A stretch of 64,000 nt of DNA from Branchiostoma belcheri (lineage: Eukaryota; Chordata; Leptocardii; Amphioxiformes; Branchiostomatidae), in the NCBI RefSeq assembly GCF_001625305.1, contig NW_017804054.1:1032681-1096680 (forward strand), given 5' to 3'. Each line of letters opens with the position of its first letter. The first letter of the stretch is position 1. Below are positions 42,811-63,956 of this stretch, piece by piece. Made by a program: the position numbers and the translations under genes. Below the pieces are notes generated by a model. The model searched no databases and was not told the DNA's origin. It saw only the letters and a list, made by a program, of their open reading frames with translations.

Positions 42811-44039
42811 ACACTGCCTGTGTGGTGCGTTTGGAGAAGTGCCATATTTAGTAAAGTGCAGATAAATTATGTTGTGATTGCTGTACCATACGGGGGACTT
42901 TCCCAACATGGAAGATTTTTATGCGATTGTCTACAAACTAATAAAAATGATACGAGCTAGATGCACCGAAAAAAAACCTAATATAGTCTATAAGTCTATT
43001 GGAGACCTAAATAATTGGACAGGTCTATATTATTTACAATGGAATTTAAAACAAAAGATGTCAATTCTACATGTTGTACTGGTGTTATGATATTGATTTT
43101 GAAGTACATGTATAAGGTTGGCGGTGAAATGTTGACCTTATGTTACCCATCATAAGTTGTAGTGTCGTTTATCTAGGCCATGAGTCAAAAGTGATCTGTT
43201 GAGGACGACCTTCAGCTGTAATTGACCAGACACGGCCTCGCACGTATCCCGCTATTACTTTCGAACATCCCCCCGCCTCTTACATTTCCATAAAACTTCC
43301 CCATAGACTCTTTCTCATCTAGAAATCCTCTATAAGCCGTCGATCGATGATGATGTGTGCGGAAGCTTACTGAGAGAAGAGATAGTTGTCAGCATGTCTT
43401 TCTCAGGGTAGCTTTACTAAATCATGGAACATCATACGATGTTCAACAACATCTTGGGAACTCGCAACTTCTTGCCAGGCACCCTAGCCTGAAGCAATGT
43501 CTTAAAACAGGTACGGAAGATATTGCCTTTGAGTTATGGTCGTCTCATCCTAATAATGAAAGATTTTCAAGATATAAAATGAAGCATATTCCGTATGGAA
43601 AATCCTTATAAACGTTATTGAGTAACGATGTATCTGACTGGCCGATATCAACCATCAAAAACAAGGCTCCCCTAAATCTTGTTTTCAAGGTTTCTTTGCT
43701 ATAATGAACACAAATTGCCGATACCGATTTAAAATGAACATTTTTATCATATAAGATGATCAGATACATGTGATATATATTAGCATTGCACCCACAAATT
43801 GCTATCGTTGCTGCAACTGTTTTTCTCTGTGTGCTGACGGTTTTAAAAATCAGAATGCCATAACCTAGAAACATATCGTTCTGCAGACTTTCATTACATC
43901 CCTTTAACATGTATTTCCGCCCATCAGCATTCCAAATGAGTGTGACCATCTACTAAGTGTATGGGTAGCAGCGTCGCCATATCGTAGTCTCCGTTTGACG
44001 AGAATACACCAGGACGATTGACGATGTCTGATTGCCCCC

Positions 44040-44338
44040 ATTAGATCTGCCCGCTCAGCGTAAGTTGGGGGCGTGAGCGAGAGCGAATGCGATCGCTCGG
44101 AAAAGTGTGTGCTTTCCGCAGTAGGCCGTCGTCGTCACAGGGACTGGACCTGTGTGTCGATTCTTTCTATTCTTTTACCGACAGTACGTGGTTTTTTTTT
44201 TTGCATTGTTTGTATGATTTGTAAATCTTCACCGCTAGTAGACATAGGTTTCGGGCAAAGAAGAGTATTTCAAGATGGAGGAGGAAGTCACTCCGACAGA
44301 ATGGTGGCAGTCAAGACCGCCACTCGACCGTAAAAAAG
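44040..44338 (+). promoter_or_regulatory. SYT15: Candidate upstream promoter and first coding exon of synaptotagmin B (ATG at 44,275)
   Basis: A CpG-richer segment (44,040-44,160) precedes an ATG at 44,275 in the context CAAGATGG. The frame reads MEEEVTPTEWWQSRPPL and ends phase 1 at 44,338 before a strong GTAAGA donor. Phase 1 is what the membrane-spanning exon at 61,079 requires, and joining creates an Ala codon. The result would be a 22-residue luminal N-terminus. The intron would be 16.7 kb. It could also belong to an unrelated gene. Confidence 0.4.
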
Positions 44339-44472
44339 GTAAGACCCTTCCACCTTCTACCTTATTCCCTAAGCTGTCTGCTGATGCTATTCTAAAATGG
44401 CATGCCTGGATGAAAAACTTCATACTACGCACAAAAAAAGCAACAACAACATTTCTCAACCATGTAACCTGA

Positions 44473-46290
44473 ATTGTATCATAAGCTGTACATGCGGGGC
44501 GTCAATGTTTTTCCAAAGTCAACCCCTACATTGAAAATGTTTATTTCTCTCTTATAGTGATTTCTTGGCTGTAGAATTTTGTGCAATCTGATGAAAATTT
44601 GACGCTATTCCTTGCTGCTCAATGGGTTTTGTGACTTTGTATTGCACGAAAACGGGAGGCGCTGTGTCGACTGCGTCACCAACTGAGTCTACATCCTGTT
44701 TTTCCTACATTCTCCCTCCTCTGACGCGCCTCAATTTCCCAGCAATTACCCTTATTATTGTCCCCTCATTTCAGATATAAATAGTCTAATATTAACGCAC
44801 AGGTACATATTGGATGGCTCTAGGTATGTACCATGGCAGAAAGGCAATTAGAGTCAGTGGAATACTTGTGCTTCCCATGTTGCCTTTTAAAAACATTTTT
44901 AGCACTTGGATATTTGTAAAGAGAATTGTTGGAAGCTAATGCATCTATGGAGCCTCGTGGGCAAAATATTGAATCATAAGCTCAATACTTCAAAGCAAAA
45001 TACCGCTCAACATGACAGTCTGGAGCATTTCATCTGTCTCCATGGCTTTCTTCATGCGATTATAAACGCACAGCAATATTCCGCGTTGGCAAGTTTTCTT
45101 TGATGTAAAACGCCCCAAGGTTTATTGCGGTTCATTGCTATCAAAAAAACTTAAAAGAGCACATGTGTTCTAAACCGTGTTGCCAGGTGCAATGTTCGTG
45201 GTTCTCATCATAAGAATATCTACGATGTCGTCTGATCCAGTTTTTTAATCAAAATTTCAAAACAGCGATACGCTTATATCAGCGACAGCAATGGACAACA
45301 TATACAGCATATGAGAAAAATCTATACTCAAAAGTAATAAATATATGATATGAATCTTTATCGCATTATTCCTGTCCAGATGGACTAAATTCACATGTGA
45401 CCATATGTGATCTAGAGCATGTAAGACATGAGTACAGAACAGTTCAACACTAACAATACAATCTAACGCCAAATATTTAAATTCTATCTTTTAAGATAAC
45501 ACCGTAAATAATCTTTTATGAGAATGAAAACCTATGCACAAAAATCGAAGAAAGAAAAGATAATGATGACACAAACAAGATTATCCTTGGATAGAGCACT
45601 TGGAATCAATTTGACATCGATGATAAAAATGATAATAGACAGTAAGTGGAATAAGTAGTAATCGGTTTTGAAAAAGTCAAGTTATATATCAAGCTATATC
45701 TATAATTAGATTAAACCCATGATTTAAGAATTCACATCCAAATGCATAAGACAGGTTTCAATCTTTATTTACTTACTTCAACACCCGTAATACATATAAG
45801 CATTGATCTTATTTGCCTCCATCTAGCATCTTTTCATCACTGGTTTAAAGCAGTGACCAGCATAATCGTGCACAGTTTAACGTTAATTGCTAAGCTTAGT
45901 GACAAAGAAAATGAGAGTCTACAAGCGAAAATGAGAAGACGGCGCCTTCTTAGTCAGATCTATCCCGGCGCATATGATGCCAGTCCGTCGCCAGGATGAA
46001 TGTTAAGCACTACAGATTGCCTGTGCGTACGGCTGGGGTTAGGCAGATCCATCCGGCAATATTACTTGCTTGATTGAAAGCCTTCCTATCGCAGATAACG
46101 AAAATACTTCAAGGTGATACATAGGTCGTGGGTGAGCTGTAGATGGCTATCTAGAAAGTGAAGGCTGTATTCAACACAGGAGGAGAGCGAAGAAAGCACC
46201 ATAAAATAATGTAACGGACGCTAAAATTTGCCACTTTGGTCTCGGTAAAGTATCGGATAAATGGTAACAGCGTCTGTCTGATCTCCTAGC
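44473..46290. other. Non-coding, nothing recognised
   Basis: AT-rich sequence without convincing exons; if the exon at 44,275 is used, this is intron 1 of synaptotagmin B. Confidence 0.4.
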
Positions 46291-46447
46291 AGATCTTTCG
46301 GTGGGGGTAAGACAGTACTAGTATCAAATTGATCAGCCTGTATCCATTTGCCAGACAGTATCCATTTGCCCACCTTCGGATACTACTGTGTGGCAAATGG
46401 ATACAGACTGGCCAGTTTGATACTGTTTTACCCCCACCGAAAGATCT
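46291..46447. mobile_element. Palindromic MITE of about 157 bp
   Basis: AGATCTTTCGGTGGGGGTAA is mirrored by TTACCCCCACCGAAAGATCT, perfect over 20 bases. Inner arms TGTATCCATTTGCCA and TGGCAAATGGATACA also pair. No clean target duplication was found. Confidence 0.78.
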
Positions 46448-47107
46448 CACGTCTGTCCGGATCTGCCATAAAAACATGGCTCTCTGCGCGGCAGTGTACA
46501 GAATCTAATTATTGATGCACCCAAACATGATGCTATATACCGGTTGGTTATACCCCTCAGTATAATCAAATGTACATGCTGTAAGATATGACAGGTTTTC
46601 TAGAATCATCTAGAGTCTTCGAGGTGCAAGAATATAAATAGATTTTCTATTTCTCAATAACCATTGTAGATGGCTGTGCTTGTTATCTTTTAACATTGTC
46701 ATTCCACTGTCATTTCTTCTAAAGGCGCACAAAATTTCCACTTAAACGAGGGATATTTTAGAAGTATCTTCTAGAAGGATAAAGGGTGGATGCTCGCCTT
46801 TGTCTGCTACCTGGTAGTCATAAGGGAGCATTCTTTATATTCCTCACGTCGCGTCTTCAAGCATAAGTTGGATGTCTTAGATAATTGCACTTTGTAGTTT
46901 TCCGTATCCCAAGGCTGTACCTTTGCTATTCAAGGAGAGCTCCGGTCTTTCTGACTACTATTGAATTGTGAGTAATTGTGTCTGTCCAAATTGCATTTGA
47001 CGTTCTGCTTCGCTGAGTTTCTTTCACACAAATCTTATTAGATCGTACCTGAAAGGCATGATCCAATTTAATGGCTCTTTCAATACGACTCGCTTCGCTT
47101 TAAAGGA

Positions 47108-47457
47108 TAAAAAAAACAGCAAACAAAATGTCCAGAGAAAACATGGGGGAGGGTGTTGTGGCGTGATTCATCTGTGCAGTGATAAACTCAGTATATCGCT
47201 TCCTAAACTTTCATGCAACTTGTTGTTGCTTCACAAACAAAACAATATTGGCATTTCCAGTAGAATCTTTATAGGTCTATAAAGGAAAAACAGCTCAAGC
47301 AAAATGTCCAGAAAAACGATGGGGGGGGGGATTCATCTGTAGTGCTAGCAGCTATAAACTTGGTATATCGCTTCCTAAGCTTTCATGCAACATATTATCT
47401 TTGCTTTACAAACATTATTGACATTTCCAGTAGCAACTTTATATGTCTATAAAGGCA
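47108..47457. repeat. Direct tandem duplication, two units of about 175 bp
   Basis: Both units contain CAAAATGTCCAGA, then a purine and poly-G stretch, ATTCATCTGT, GTATATCGCTTCCTAA, TTTCATGCAAC, CATTTCCAGTAG and TCTATAAAGG. They differ by small indels and scattered substitutions, so the duplication is not recent. Confidence 0.75.
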
Positions 47458-48494
47458 TGGGTTATTTCTATGTCTATTTTACATGCGTGTGTGCTTTGGG
47501 CAAGTCGCTGTTAGGTGTTTGGTCCTGAATTGGTAATTAGTGTACATCTGTTGGCTCCATAGCAATTAGAATGACGTCATGGATAAATTAAAAAAAATAT
47601 GTTTATTTCAGAAAAATATTCAAAGAACAAATAAAAGCATCGCCCAAAAATCGCCATACATTTAGGATCCATGTAAATGAGTATGGCTTTCACTTGGTCA
47701 TCAGTAAATGTTTAGTAATGTAGTATTTTAGAAATGTGTATCTTAACCCTAAGTATACAACTACTTGTTCAGTTTGTAGTTTAAAGAAGCGATGTCTGTT
47801 TCAAAGCAATAATTTTCATCTCTTGGGTCATTGTTTGAATATGGGTTTTTCGTTTGATTCAAAGCCGGTGATTTTTACAAAGATTAATCCAGCTAAGTCC
47901 GGAACCGCGGAGGATTTTACTTACTGGGATTTATAAATCCACCAGGGAGAAGTTTACGTGCTTGTGTGGCTCTCCTGTTGATTAATGACGTGTTGAAGAC
48001 ACATGTCCGTAGGAGGTGTGAGAAGTACTCATCAGCAAGAACGTGTTGATCTTCAGATAATGTTCGCTGGTCGAAATGATGGACAAAATGTAGGGATTTC
48101 ATAACATCTAATGCTACATATTGCCAGGGCTGTATTGGTCTTAAAAATATATATTCCCCGGTCAAAATGTCGAACAAAACGAGACGATTCCGTACCATGT
48201 ACCAGCCGATGTTACTCATTACCAGGAACGTGTTGGTCGCCAGATCATAGTCAGATAATGTTCGCTGGTCAAAATATAGGACAAAGAGGGTGTTTCGTAC
48301 CACGTACCATGTAATCATCACCATCAATTGTATCTATAGTCGTTCAAACGTGATGTAGTTGCACTGATGTCTTTCTTTATCTTCACTTCACTTCAAAGTC
48401 TTCAGTGTGCCTGCCTTAGCTCTCGTTTTACTATCTTTACTATTTTGAGAGAATCTAGTGGTCTATGCCCGAGGCCTGTCTTCAGCCTTCTGCA

Positions 48495-48765
48495 CAAGTT
48501 AACATATTGTTTTACTCTGTTTCCTCTTCTTCGTCTTCTCCAAACCAATAAGGTCAATGACCTGTGCCAGACGTCTGTCACCATGTTAACTAGTGTTGGG
48601 TTACATCATGTTGCAATTTTATAGCAGGAGGGATTTAGACTCCTGTCTGACCATATGCATATGAATGTGTTTGAGTAAGAATTAACAGAGCAGACCATAT
48701 GCAAAGGTAAACATTATGCATATGCATTTGCTTTGCAAATGTTACCTTTCTAGTATTATACCATG
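48495..48765 (+). repeat. Dispersed repeat, fullest plus-strand copy
   Basis: Blocks in order: CTCTGTTTCCTCTTC, CCAATAAGGTCAATGACCTG, GTGTTGGGTTACATCATG, TGCAATTTTATAGCAGGAGG, ACTCCTGTCTGACCATA, GAGTAAGAATTAACAGAGCA, AAGGTAAACATTATGCATAT and TTTGCTTTGCAAATGTTACC. No coding capacity or clear terminal inverted repeat. The 3' end has a short palindrome around TTTGCAAA. Confidence 0.75.
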
Positions 48766-50776
48766 CAATAGACTGACCTTGAAACGACCAAAATTGCCCC
48801 ATCTCCTACATTAAAACGTTTCCACGTGTCGCTTGGTTGGAGAGTTTTGAGGTGCACTTGCGACCTCTCAAAAACTGTTTTAGCCTTTTACTACATGTGC
48901 AGCCGTCCTACTAGACCTGCAACATGTATCGATTCTGGCAATAAAGTGCAATTCTACCCCCCTCAGGGCATATGGCCAACCCTCTCTATCTCTTAAGCGT
49001 TAGAGAGCAGGTCCAGAACCTGTTGATCGCACTCATTCATTATGGTTATATGGGGGCGGGTATATCGCAAATGATGTGGGGGCAGATAGATTTTGAAGCG
49101 TGCTAAAATAATCTTTCACTTTGACTTCATTACCTGTGTATAGCATATACGTGGGAACCATGTAACCTACGCACAGCTATTTATAACAATATTAGGTTCT
49201 CACCAAGACACCTTCTCCGCCATATATAGAAGTGGAAGCAGGTTTGAAAAGGCTCTGTAGACATGTTTTTCTCCTTCATTGATTGCTTGACTGATATCAT
49301 GGCTAGAGCTTACATGTGACAATAACCAAGGATATATTATATGCCAACGAAAGAGTTCAGCATCATTGACATAATCGTTATATTACATAGAACGTAAGAT
49401 ACTGTTCATGATTAAAATCCCTCCTTTTTAGAACTCCATTCTTATCGTAAGAAATAACAATGGTAATGGGTACTGTCACATGCCAAGGTATCATAAATTT
49501 CGGATTGGCCTCGCCAAATATACCTAATACCCGTATAATGGTTGTTGACAACCCAAGGTTGACAGATTCGGATGTTCTTGCATCCAATACGATTTCAGAG
49601 AAGCAAAACTGGAAATACTTTGAATAGGGAAATCTTCATGATATTGACACATACTGGCCCATATTAGCACATTTCAATCAATATTTCATACTTATAAGAC
49701 AGTTGAAACTGTAGAAACAAGTCCCAAGATGAGTCCTTTATTTTCTGGGCGGTACCCTGAAAATCAGCCCAGAGCCCTTCCAGTAACCATTTTCCGTCGG
49801 AATTTTGGGTATTTTTGTTCCAGGAGGGTCAATACACATTGGGATAGTGTGGTTTAACTCTGTATGTAGATAAATGACTAGAATGTTGACTTTGAAAATT
49901 TCCAAGCCCTAAAAACTGCACTGAATGATCGTTATGACGCATCTGGCAAGCCTGGGAAACAATTCGATCATTGGTGAACCGAACAATACCCTTGGAATTA
50001 TATTTACTGGTAATACGTAGTTTGATTTTTTAATGAATACAGCTAAATAAGTCGCCCAAGTGGTTTCATTAAGAATAGATTTGAATTCAGATGACGACAG
50101 TAAAGACCTTCCTTGTAAACTAGGCGCCATGTTGGTGACTCTAGACCTAACGGTTAAGACAGGCTTAGTCATTAAACGTCATCGCTGGTAATTTAAAGCA
50201 AGCATCGCATCGTACTACAACCTGCTTCTCTCTCACTAATTGGCACTTCTGTTATTATTGGAGAGGCATCACTTAGGTTTGATTTGTGCTTAATTGTTGA
50301 GAAATCTGCAAAGCTTATATTTGAATTTTAATAATTCCCTCACGTAATTTCATCATCTGACAGTCTCTGAATGGATACTGCCATGTTACTATATTTGAGA
50401 AATGGTATATAGGAGAGGGGAACAAAAGTTCTGGACTTCAATCGAAAAATCTGTTCGCTAATTATAAACAGTGATTCGACATCCTACTTAAGTCGGAAGC
50501 AAAGGTTATTTCATGTTTATGTATGATTAAGAAAACAGAAATAGGCGACGAGTGGGCATCACTTCCCTGTGTGACGCCTACGCACATGTAGGCTGACAAA
50601 CGGACTGTTACCTTTTTAGGGTTTGTTGCAATGAAAGGGAAGACAAAATGATGTCGGCTTACACGGCCAACCTCTTGAAAACATGATGATAACAGCCTCC
50701 AGTTTAATTCCGGAATAATTCCCAAGTCCCATCAGCAAACATATAGATGGGCTGATATCGTTAGGTAAACAGGATT
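48766..50776. other. Non-coding, nothing recognised
   Basis: Only short open frames without recognisable content. No repeat structure was noted. Confidence 0.4.
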
Positions 50777-50947
50777 TAAGAAATTCGTAGGATCCATCGA
50801 GGACCCCTCGGGGATGAACCCAATTCTGCAGAATTCCGGAACTGAAGCCAGAATTCTGAAAACTGGGTCCAGAATTCTGGTAAGAATTCTGCAGAATTGG
50901 GTTAATCCCCAAGGGGTCCTCGATGGCTGCTACGGATGTATTTCTTA
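50777..50947. mobile_element. Palindromic MITE of about 171 bp
   Basis: The core CCATCGAGGACCCCTCGGGG is mirrored by CCCCAAGGGGTCCTCGATGG; the next blocks ACCCAATTCTGCAGAATTC and GAATTCTGCAGAATTGGGT pair too, and outer TAAGAAAT and ATTTCTTA extend the arms. The centre has two more CAGAATTCTG palindromes. No coding capacity. Confidence 0.78.
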
Positions 50948-51049
50948 CATTGTTTTTACATAATGTAGTGTACGATATTAGCCCATCTAGATGTAAGGTT
51001 GCTGGGATATGGGTATTAGTTCACAATACAAACTTTGTATTTCTGTCGG

Positions 51050-51154
51050 TTATTACCATTTTTATTTTTGCTGTTTTTTTTTTTTAATTCGCCCGCGGGC
51101 ACTAGTTTGAGGGTCTTCAGAGGATGTCATCCATAAAATTAAGTCGGTGTGGCC
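51050..51154. mobile_element. Truncated end of GGCCACA...ATCC MITE family
   Basis: It matches the outer end of the 30,793 copy: GCCCGCGGGCACTAGTTTGA, GGTCTTCAGAGGATGTCATC and TAAGTCGGTGTGGCC. The other terminus is missing. Confidence 0.7.
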
Positions 51155-52407
51155 TAGTGTGTTATTGTAAACGGGACATTGACAAACTGATGATCGGCGT
51201 GTTGCATACGTAAGGAGCTCACAGGTCAAAAGGTGGAAGAGCCGACATCCTATAATAGCTACAAGTCATTTAGATTCGTAAAACTCGGCGACAGTGAAGG
51301 AGTAGCGGAAAGTGTTGGATTGACCCGTGTGCCTCGGCGGCGGGTTGACAGTCATGCGAGGGTAATCATCTAGTGCAGATGATATCTGAGGCAATGGTGC
51401 ATGGCGAGCGACCAATGCCGGCAGCAAGCACAGTCTGCAATTGGAAGTTATGGCAATGCAGTTTGGGCGTGGGGATAGGACCTTGTCTTCAAATAATATA
51501 TAGCATTTAGTTATATTTAATTTGTCCTCAATATGCCTGCATTGTATTGTTTGTTTAAATTCTGTACGTATACATTTCTTTGTTAATCTTTGTTAGTTAT
51601 CTTATGTTCGATGGCGGCGCTTACATAGGTGTTATTAACTTGAGTTCGCCACCATCGCAGTCTTGTGACTGTGATTTGTGTAAAATGAAATATAAGATTC
51701 GAATCTGATTCTATTATTACTATATTGCGATAACTATATTTAAAAGTAAGGAATGATACTAATCGGGAAACGTGCATAACTGACTCCCATGATTGAGTAA
51801 GTGGAATAGACCTTATTGGTATAGACCGTATTTATCAGAAGAATATTTGATTGGGCTTCCTGATATATAAATATATATAACGTTATATATGTATTACCGG
51901 ACATTAATGATATTTATTGACATTACGTGTACATTTATTCTGCATGACATTCACTCTCAATTTATGACCCCAATGATTTCATAACTAAAGGATTATGTGT
52001 ACCTGTCACAATATACATTGGAACAGCAGAGATCTAGATGGTGCTGCAACGTGTCAGCGCTTTTCTATATTTGATGTAACGTGCTGTGATGTCGCTGCGA
52101 TGCAACGCCAATTAATTCCGCTAGGGTCATGCAGTCTATTGAAAGAGTGGATGACAGCACAACTTTCTGACAGCACAAAATTGCTATTGAACGCTTATAG
52201 ACGGCCCCGACTGTTTTCTCCTTGACCTATATGCTTCTCTAGAGTGCCCATTTAGCTTACGGGCCATCAAACAATGCCACCTTAATATATGACATGTTTT
52301 ATGTATGAACGTTTGATGTTTTATGACGAAGGCGCGATACACAGTGGACTACTGCCGACATTCTGGTGACGTAGGTTGTTCCCCGTGTCATATTGGTGAT
52401 CTAAACT

Positions 52408-52685
52408 AGAAAGGTAACATTTGCAAAGCAAATGCATAATGTTTACTTTCACAAATGGTCTGCTCTGTTAATTCGCACTCAAACACATTCATATAAATGG
52501 TCAGACAGGAGTCTAAATCCCTCCTGCTATAAAATTGCAACATGATGTAACCCAACACCAGTTACTATGGTGACAGAAGTCTGCTTCAGGTCATTGACCT
52601 TATTGGTTCGGAGATGAAGAAGAGGAAACAGAGCAAAAACAGTATGTTTTCCTTCGGTGAACATAATAAGGTAGTATACATTTTT
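52408..52685 (-). repeat. Dispersed repeat, minus-strand copy
   Basis: Reverse complement of the 48,495 copy: it opens GGTAACATTTGCAAAGCAAA and ends with AGAGCAAAAACAGTATGTTT. All blocks are in the mirrored order. Confidence 0.75.
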
Positions 52686-55600
52686 ATGATTGTTAAAGTA
52701 CACATCCCTATAACGTGGATATAATGGGACACTCCACATTTCCGGATCCGTTTCGCCCTTGGAATGTTGGGAAAGTTATCACATCATGGCGTACGTGCAT
52801 TGCCCGGAAAAGAGTCAACATCAAAACGACATGTGTGCTCAATAGAAACGTTTCAATCCATCATAAAACTGTCATTTACCACCTTTAAAGAAATATAATG
52901 GCCATTTCATGGTGTTTTTATGGGTTATCCTCAGATAACCCTAAACAACGCAGCTGCCTGGTATCCGTTGTAATAAAAACGCAGCATGTTTGATATGGCG
53001 AAAAACACATATTTCTACTGGTGTTAAGATATTGATTTTTAAGCATTAGTTTTAATGAAGTATACAATAAACGTAGCAAATGTTTTGCCACCTTAGATAA
53101 TAGGTCTGGTTATTTGAGAAATGAAAAATTCATGTTTTCTCACGCCCTGCAGGGAATATGTTGACATGTACATAACAGACCAAATAAGGCGTAATGGATC
53201 ACAAATACTGTGAACAACGGAAATGTAACTAGCAGCAGACCACAGTTAGTGTAGGGATGGGCTCACGGGTCAATGACCCATTTGGTCACTTGTTTTTTAT
53301 TCTATATTATTTTAAATTATGTATATTATATTGTTTTATTGCGCTAAGTGACCAAAAACACATTTCTATTAAACCCCCAATCGCAAATGACCATAGGATA
53401 CAAAATACGAACACGATGTGCACATACATATAGATCACAAATTTCACTATAGGACTTTACAGAAAAAAAAATCACACGGGGGGGGGGGGTCTGACAATAA
53501 ATAATTCTGCCCAGTGCAATAATGATGCAAATTTCAAAATAATATACAACAATATATAAGATCTTCTCGTAGGTCTTGGCCTCCCCTCCGGTAAAAATCA
53601 GTTGGTACAGTCTGACAAGTAAAGGCAATTATTATCACTGCTGACTCGGAATCTAACGTCACACATCTGCTGCCAGTGTGAACCAACAAGTATGGATTTC
53701 TCCAAAGGTGCGTGTTTCATATCGTACATAGTTTCTAGCTCTTCTCTCTTTCGGTGCCATGGACGTTTAAATTGCTGTAGATAGCATCTGTGTTCTCTTC
53801 CACTATCAGTGTACGTTGTCTTGCTAAAGAATTTCGAAGTGAGCTGGGTTGAGATTGCCCCCTTCCCTCCAACGAAGCGTATTCATAAACCAACAAAGTG
53901 AAGGCGTTTCCTCTTAAATAGAAATTGCGAGTCACGTATAGATCACTTTGAGAATTCATTTTACTGTTGACAATTTCACCACTGCTGTATATGTTTCCTG
54001 GACATTTGAAGCCAACAATAGACTTACGCTAACCTTAAACAGCGGTCCGTCAGAGTTTTCTGTCTTGGGTTGCTATTTTAGCATCTTTATTTGAAGCTTG
54101 CTACTGTAAAATATGAAAGAGTATATGCAAGTGTTATTGATGTAGACAACACTCGTATCAAAATAACTCAAGAGTGTTGATATCAATATCTTTGCACTCC
54201 TCTATGAAACAAGGTATTTCATGTTAATCTACTATAATTAATGTGAATTTTGGATGCCCAGATGACCTTTATGACAGCAGTATCTTATCTCTTGTTTCAT
54301 CGATTTGTCTCCATTGTTCGTGTTTGTTGTTAGCCCATTGTAAGAGCATTGTTTATATTTCCGCATGTCCTATGTTGTATATTCTATCTAGTGGTCGCTA
54401 ATTAGCAAGTGTATCTCTTGAGCACGATATTTGACTAAATATCTAATATTATAAAGGATACGGAAAACTGGCCAGTACATGTATATGTGAGATACAATCC
54501 CGATAATCGAGATAACAAGACAGCCGGTGTCACAGCTTGTACTGTTTCCTATGACTCATCCCGAGCTGTTGTAATAATGCCTCTACACAACAGGCCGAAG
54601 CCATGCATGGGCCGAATTTGTTTATAATAACATCAAATGAAGATAGGCCTCTTTTTGATAAATCCAAATACCTCGTGCATAGTATTTAAGGGGGAGGGGC
54701 ATAATTTATCACGATAATTTATTCCGTAGCAAGATTAAAATGTAATTAAAAAAAAGCAAAATGGGACCAGTATCTGTTTGGACATTCGATGATAGAGACG
54801 GGGGAAGCCATAGGCTTTCTGCAACATTTGATCCACTGCTGACCAAGTCACGTGTTCTATTTGCATAACCTGACTTCATAGAAGCGGTGAATTGTCCTTT
54901 CCTTGACAAATATTGATGCTATTCAGCCGGAAAATCCCATTTTGTTGGACATTTCCGTGAAATCCTGATATATAACCAAATTTGTAACCTTATACTTTAT
55001 TGTAACGCTTGTCGCTACTTGTCTATGCCACTGGTCATTATGGTACTTTTAATTAGTTGTTTAAACGAAACTGCTTGTTATTATAACCATTAGTACAGTA
55101 TAGTTGATGTGTTACAGGTTTTGCAATTCACCTAATGTACAAAACATATAATTCAGCCTTCGGGCTGTGAAATGTTCGTCGAATAAAAACCCACATTGTA
55201 AATTGTTGTTGACTGTTTTGAAAGTGCCTGAAGCGTTCGACACGTGCGCGTGACATACATGGACAGATACTGTCAGTAAGAGAGTCTTTCCATCAGCATG
55301 TGTCACCCGCACATGGCAACACCAGCTACAAGCACAAAGACCAGGCTTATCGTAAAATAATAGCCCTAATGATTAATGACAGATCTTTGTGCGTCAGATG
55401 CCAAGTATCCTTTTACAATTGCTTTTTTGCTTAGCTCTGTAAACGTAATTAGTTAAAACATTAGTAACACATTAAAATTACTTTAATCTTTTTCATTGTA
55501 CGGCTCAAATACACGTTATTTGAAAGCCACCGTTCCTATATACAGGAATACTTCTTAGCGCAACAAATGATACTTTCGAACGCATAACTGCGTGACTGGG

Positions 55601-55910
55601 TGCGTAAAAGCGCTATCGATCTTTTTTAAAGCTAACCATGCAAAATATCGTACATGGAAAAAGAACAAAACCGACGTTATTTGTATAGGGTGCGCCGCAA
55701 CGTGTTTGACATTAAAACATCATCTGGGTGAGTGATTCTATGAAAGAACGCTCATACGGTTGTTGAGTGGATTTCTGTGTAGTTGTGTAGGTATAGTCGG
55801 AACTAGTACTACTCGAGAGTGCATAAGAGAAAAGGGCAAGTATTACTACGTGCTCCATGGCACTGCACCTGTTGCAAACCTGAGAGAACATCCTGGTTCT
55901 GCACGGACCG
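52686..55910. other. Non-coding, nothing recognised
   Basis: AT-rich, with a poly-G tract near 53,477. Several minus-strand open frames of 66-94 codons lack recognisable content. Confidence 0.4.
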
Positions 55911-56138
55911 TGACGTCACAGGATGATTGACAGGTCAGGCCACGCCCACCCGAACACCACTTTGGGGTTAAGCCAGTAGCTACCATTCCGTACGTACATT
56001 AGACTCCCGGCTCTTTAAGTCATCGTGCTTTGGCTACTTTAAGAAATCCCAAACGCTGTGGATGCCTTAGATCAACAAGACAGTTTCTCACATGCAAGAA
56101 CAAGTGTCGGCTAGGAGTCGCACGATCTACCTGGAGAT

Positions 56139-56142
<4 letters not shown>
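55911..56142 (+). promoter_or_regulatory. SYT15: Candidate promoter with CRE and proximal first exon of synaptotagmin B
   Basis: A perfect CRE palindrome TGACGTCA lies at 55,911-55,918. The exon ends at 56,142 with ATGG before GTATGT; G at -3 and +4 of the ATG (56,139) is favourable. Two upstream ATGs lie in the likely leader: a minimal ATG-CCT-TAG frame at 56,062-56,070, and one at 56,092 whose frame runs through the splice and stops at 61,088-61,090, overlapping the main start. Both may reduce translation. The transcription start is not known. Confidence 0.5.
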
Positions 56143-63915
<7,773 letters not shown>

Positions 63916-63956
63916 GTGAGACAGAGAGAGAAAGAAAGAGAGATGTACGTAGATAG

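Noticed and set aside
42202..42909. 235-codon minus-strand open frame
   Set aside because: No recognisable domain or repeat pattern, irregular composition, and a second frame on the same strand is also open. It overlaps the GC-richer island, where stops are rarer.
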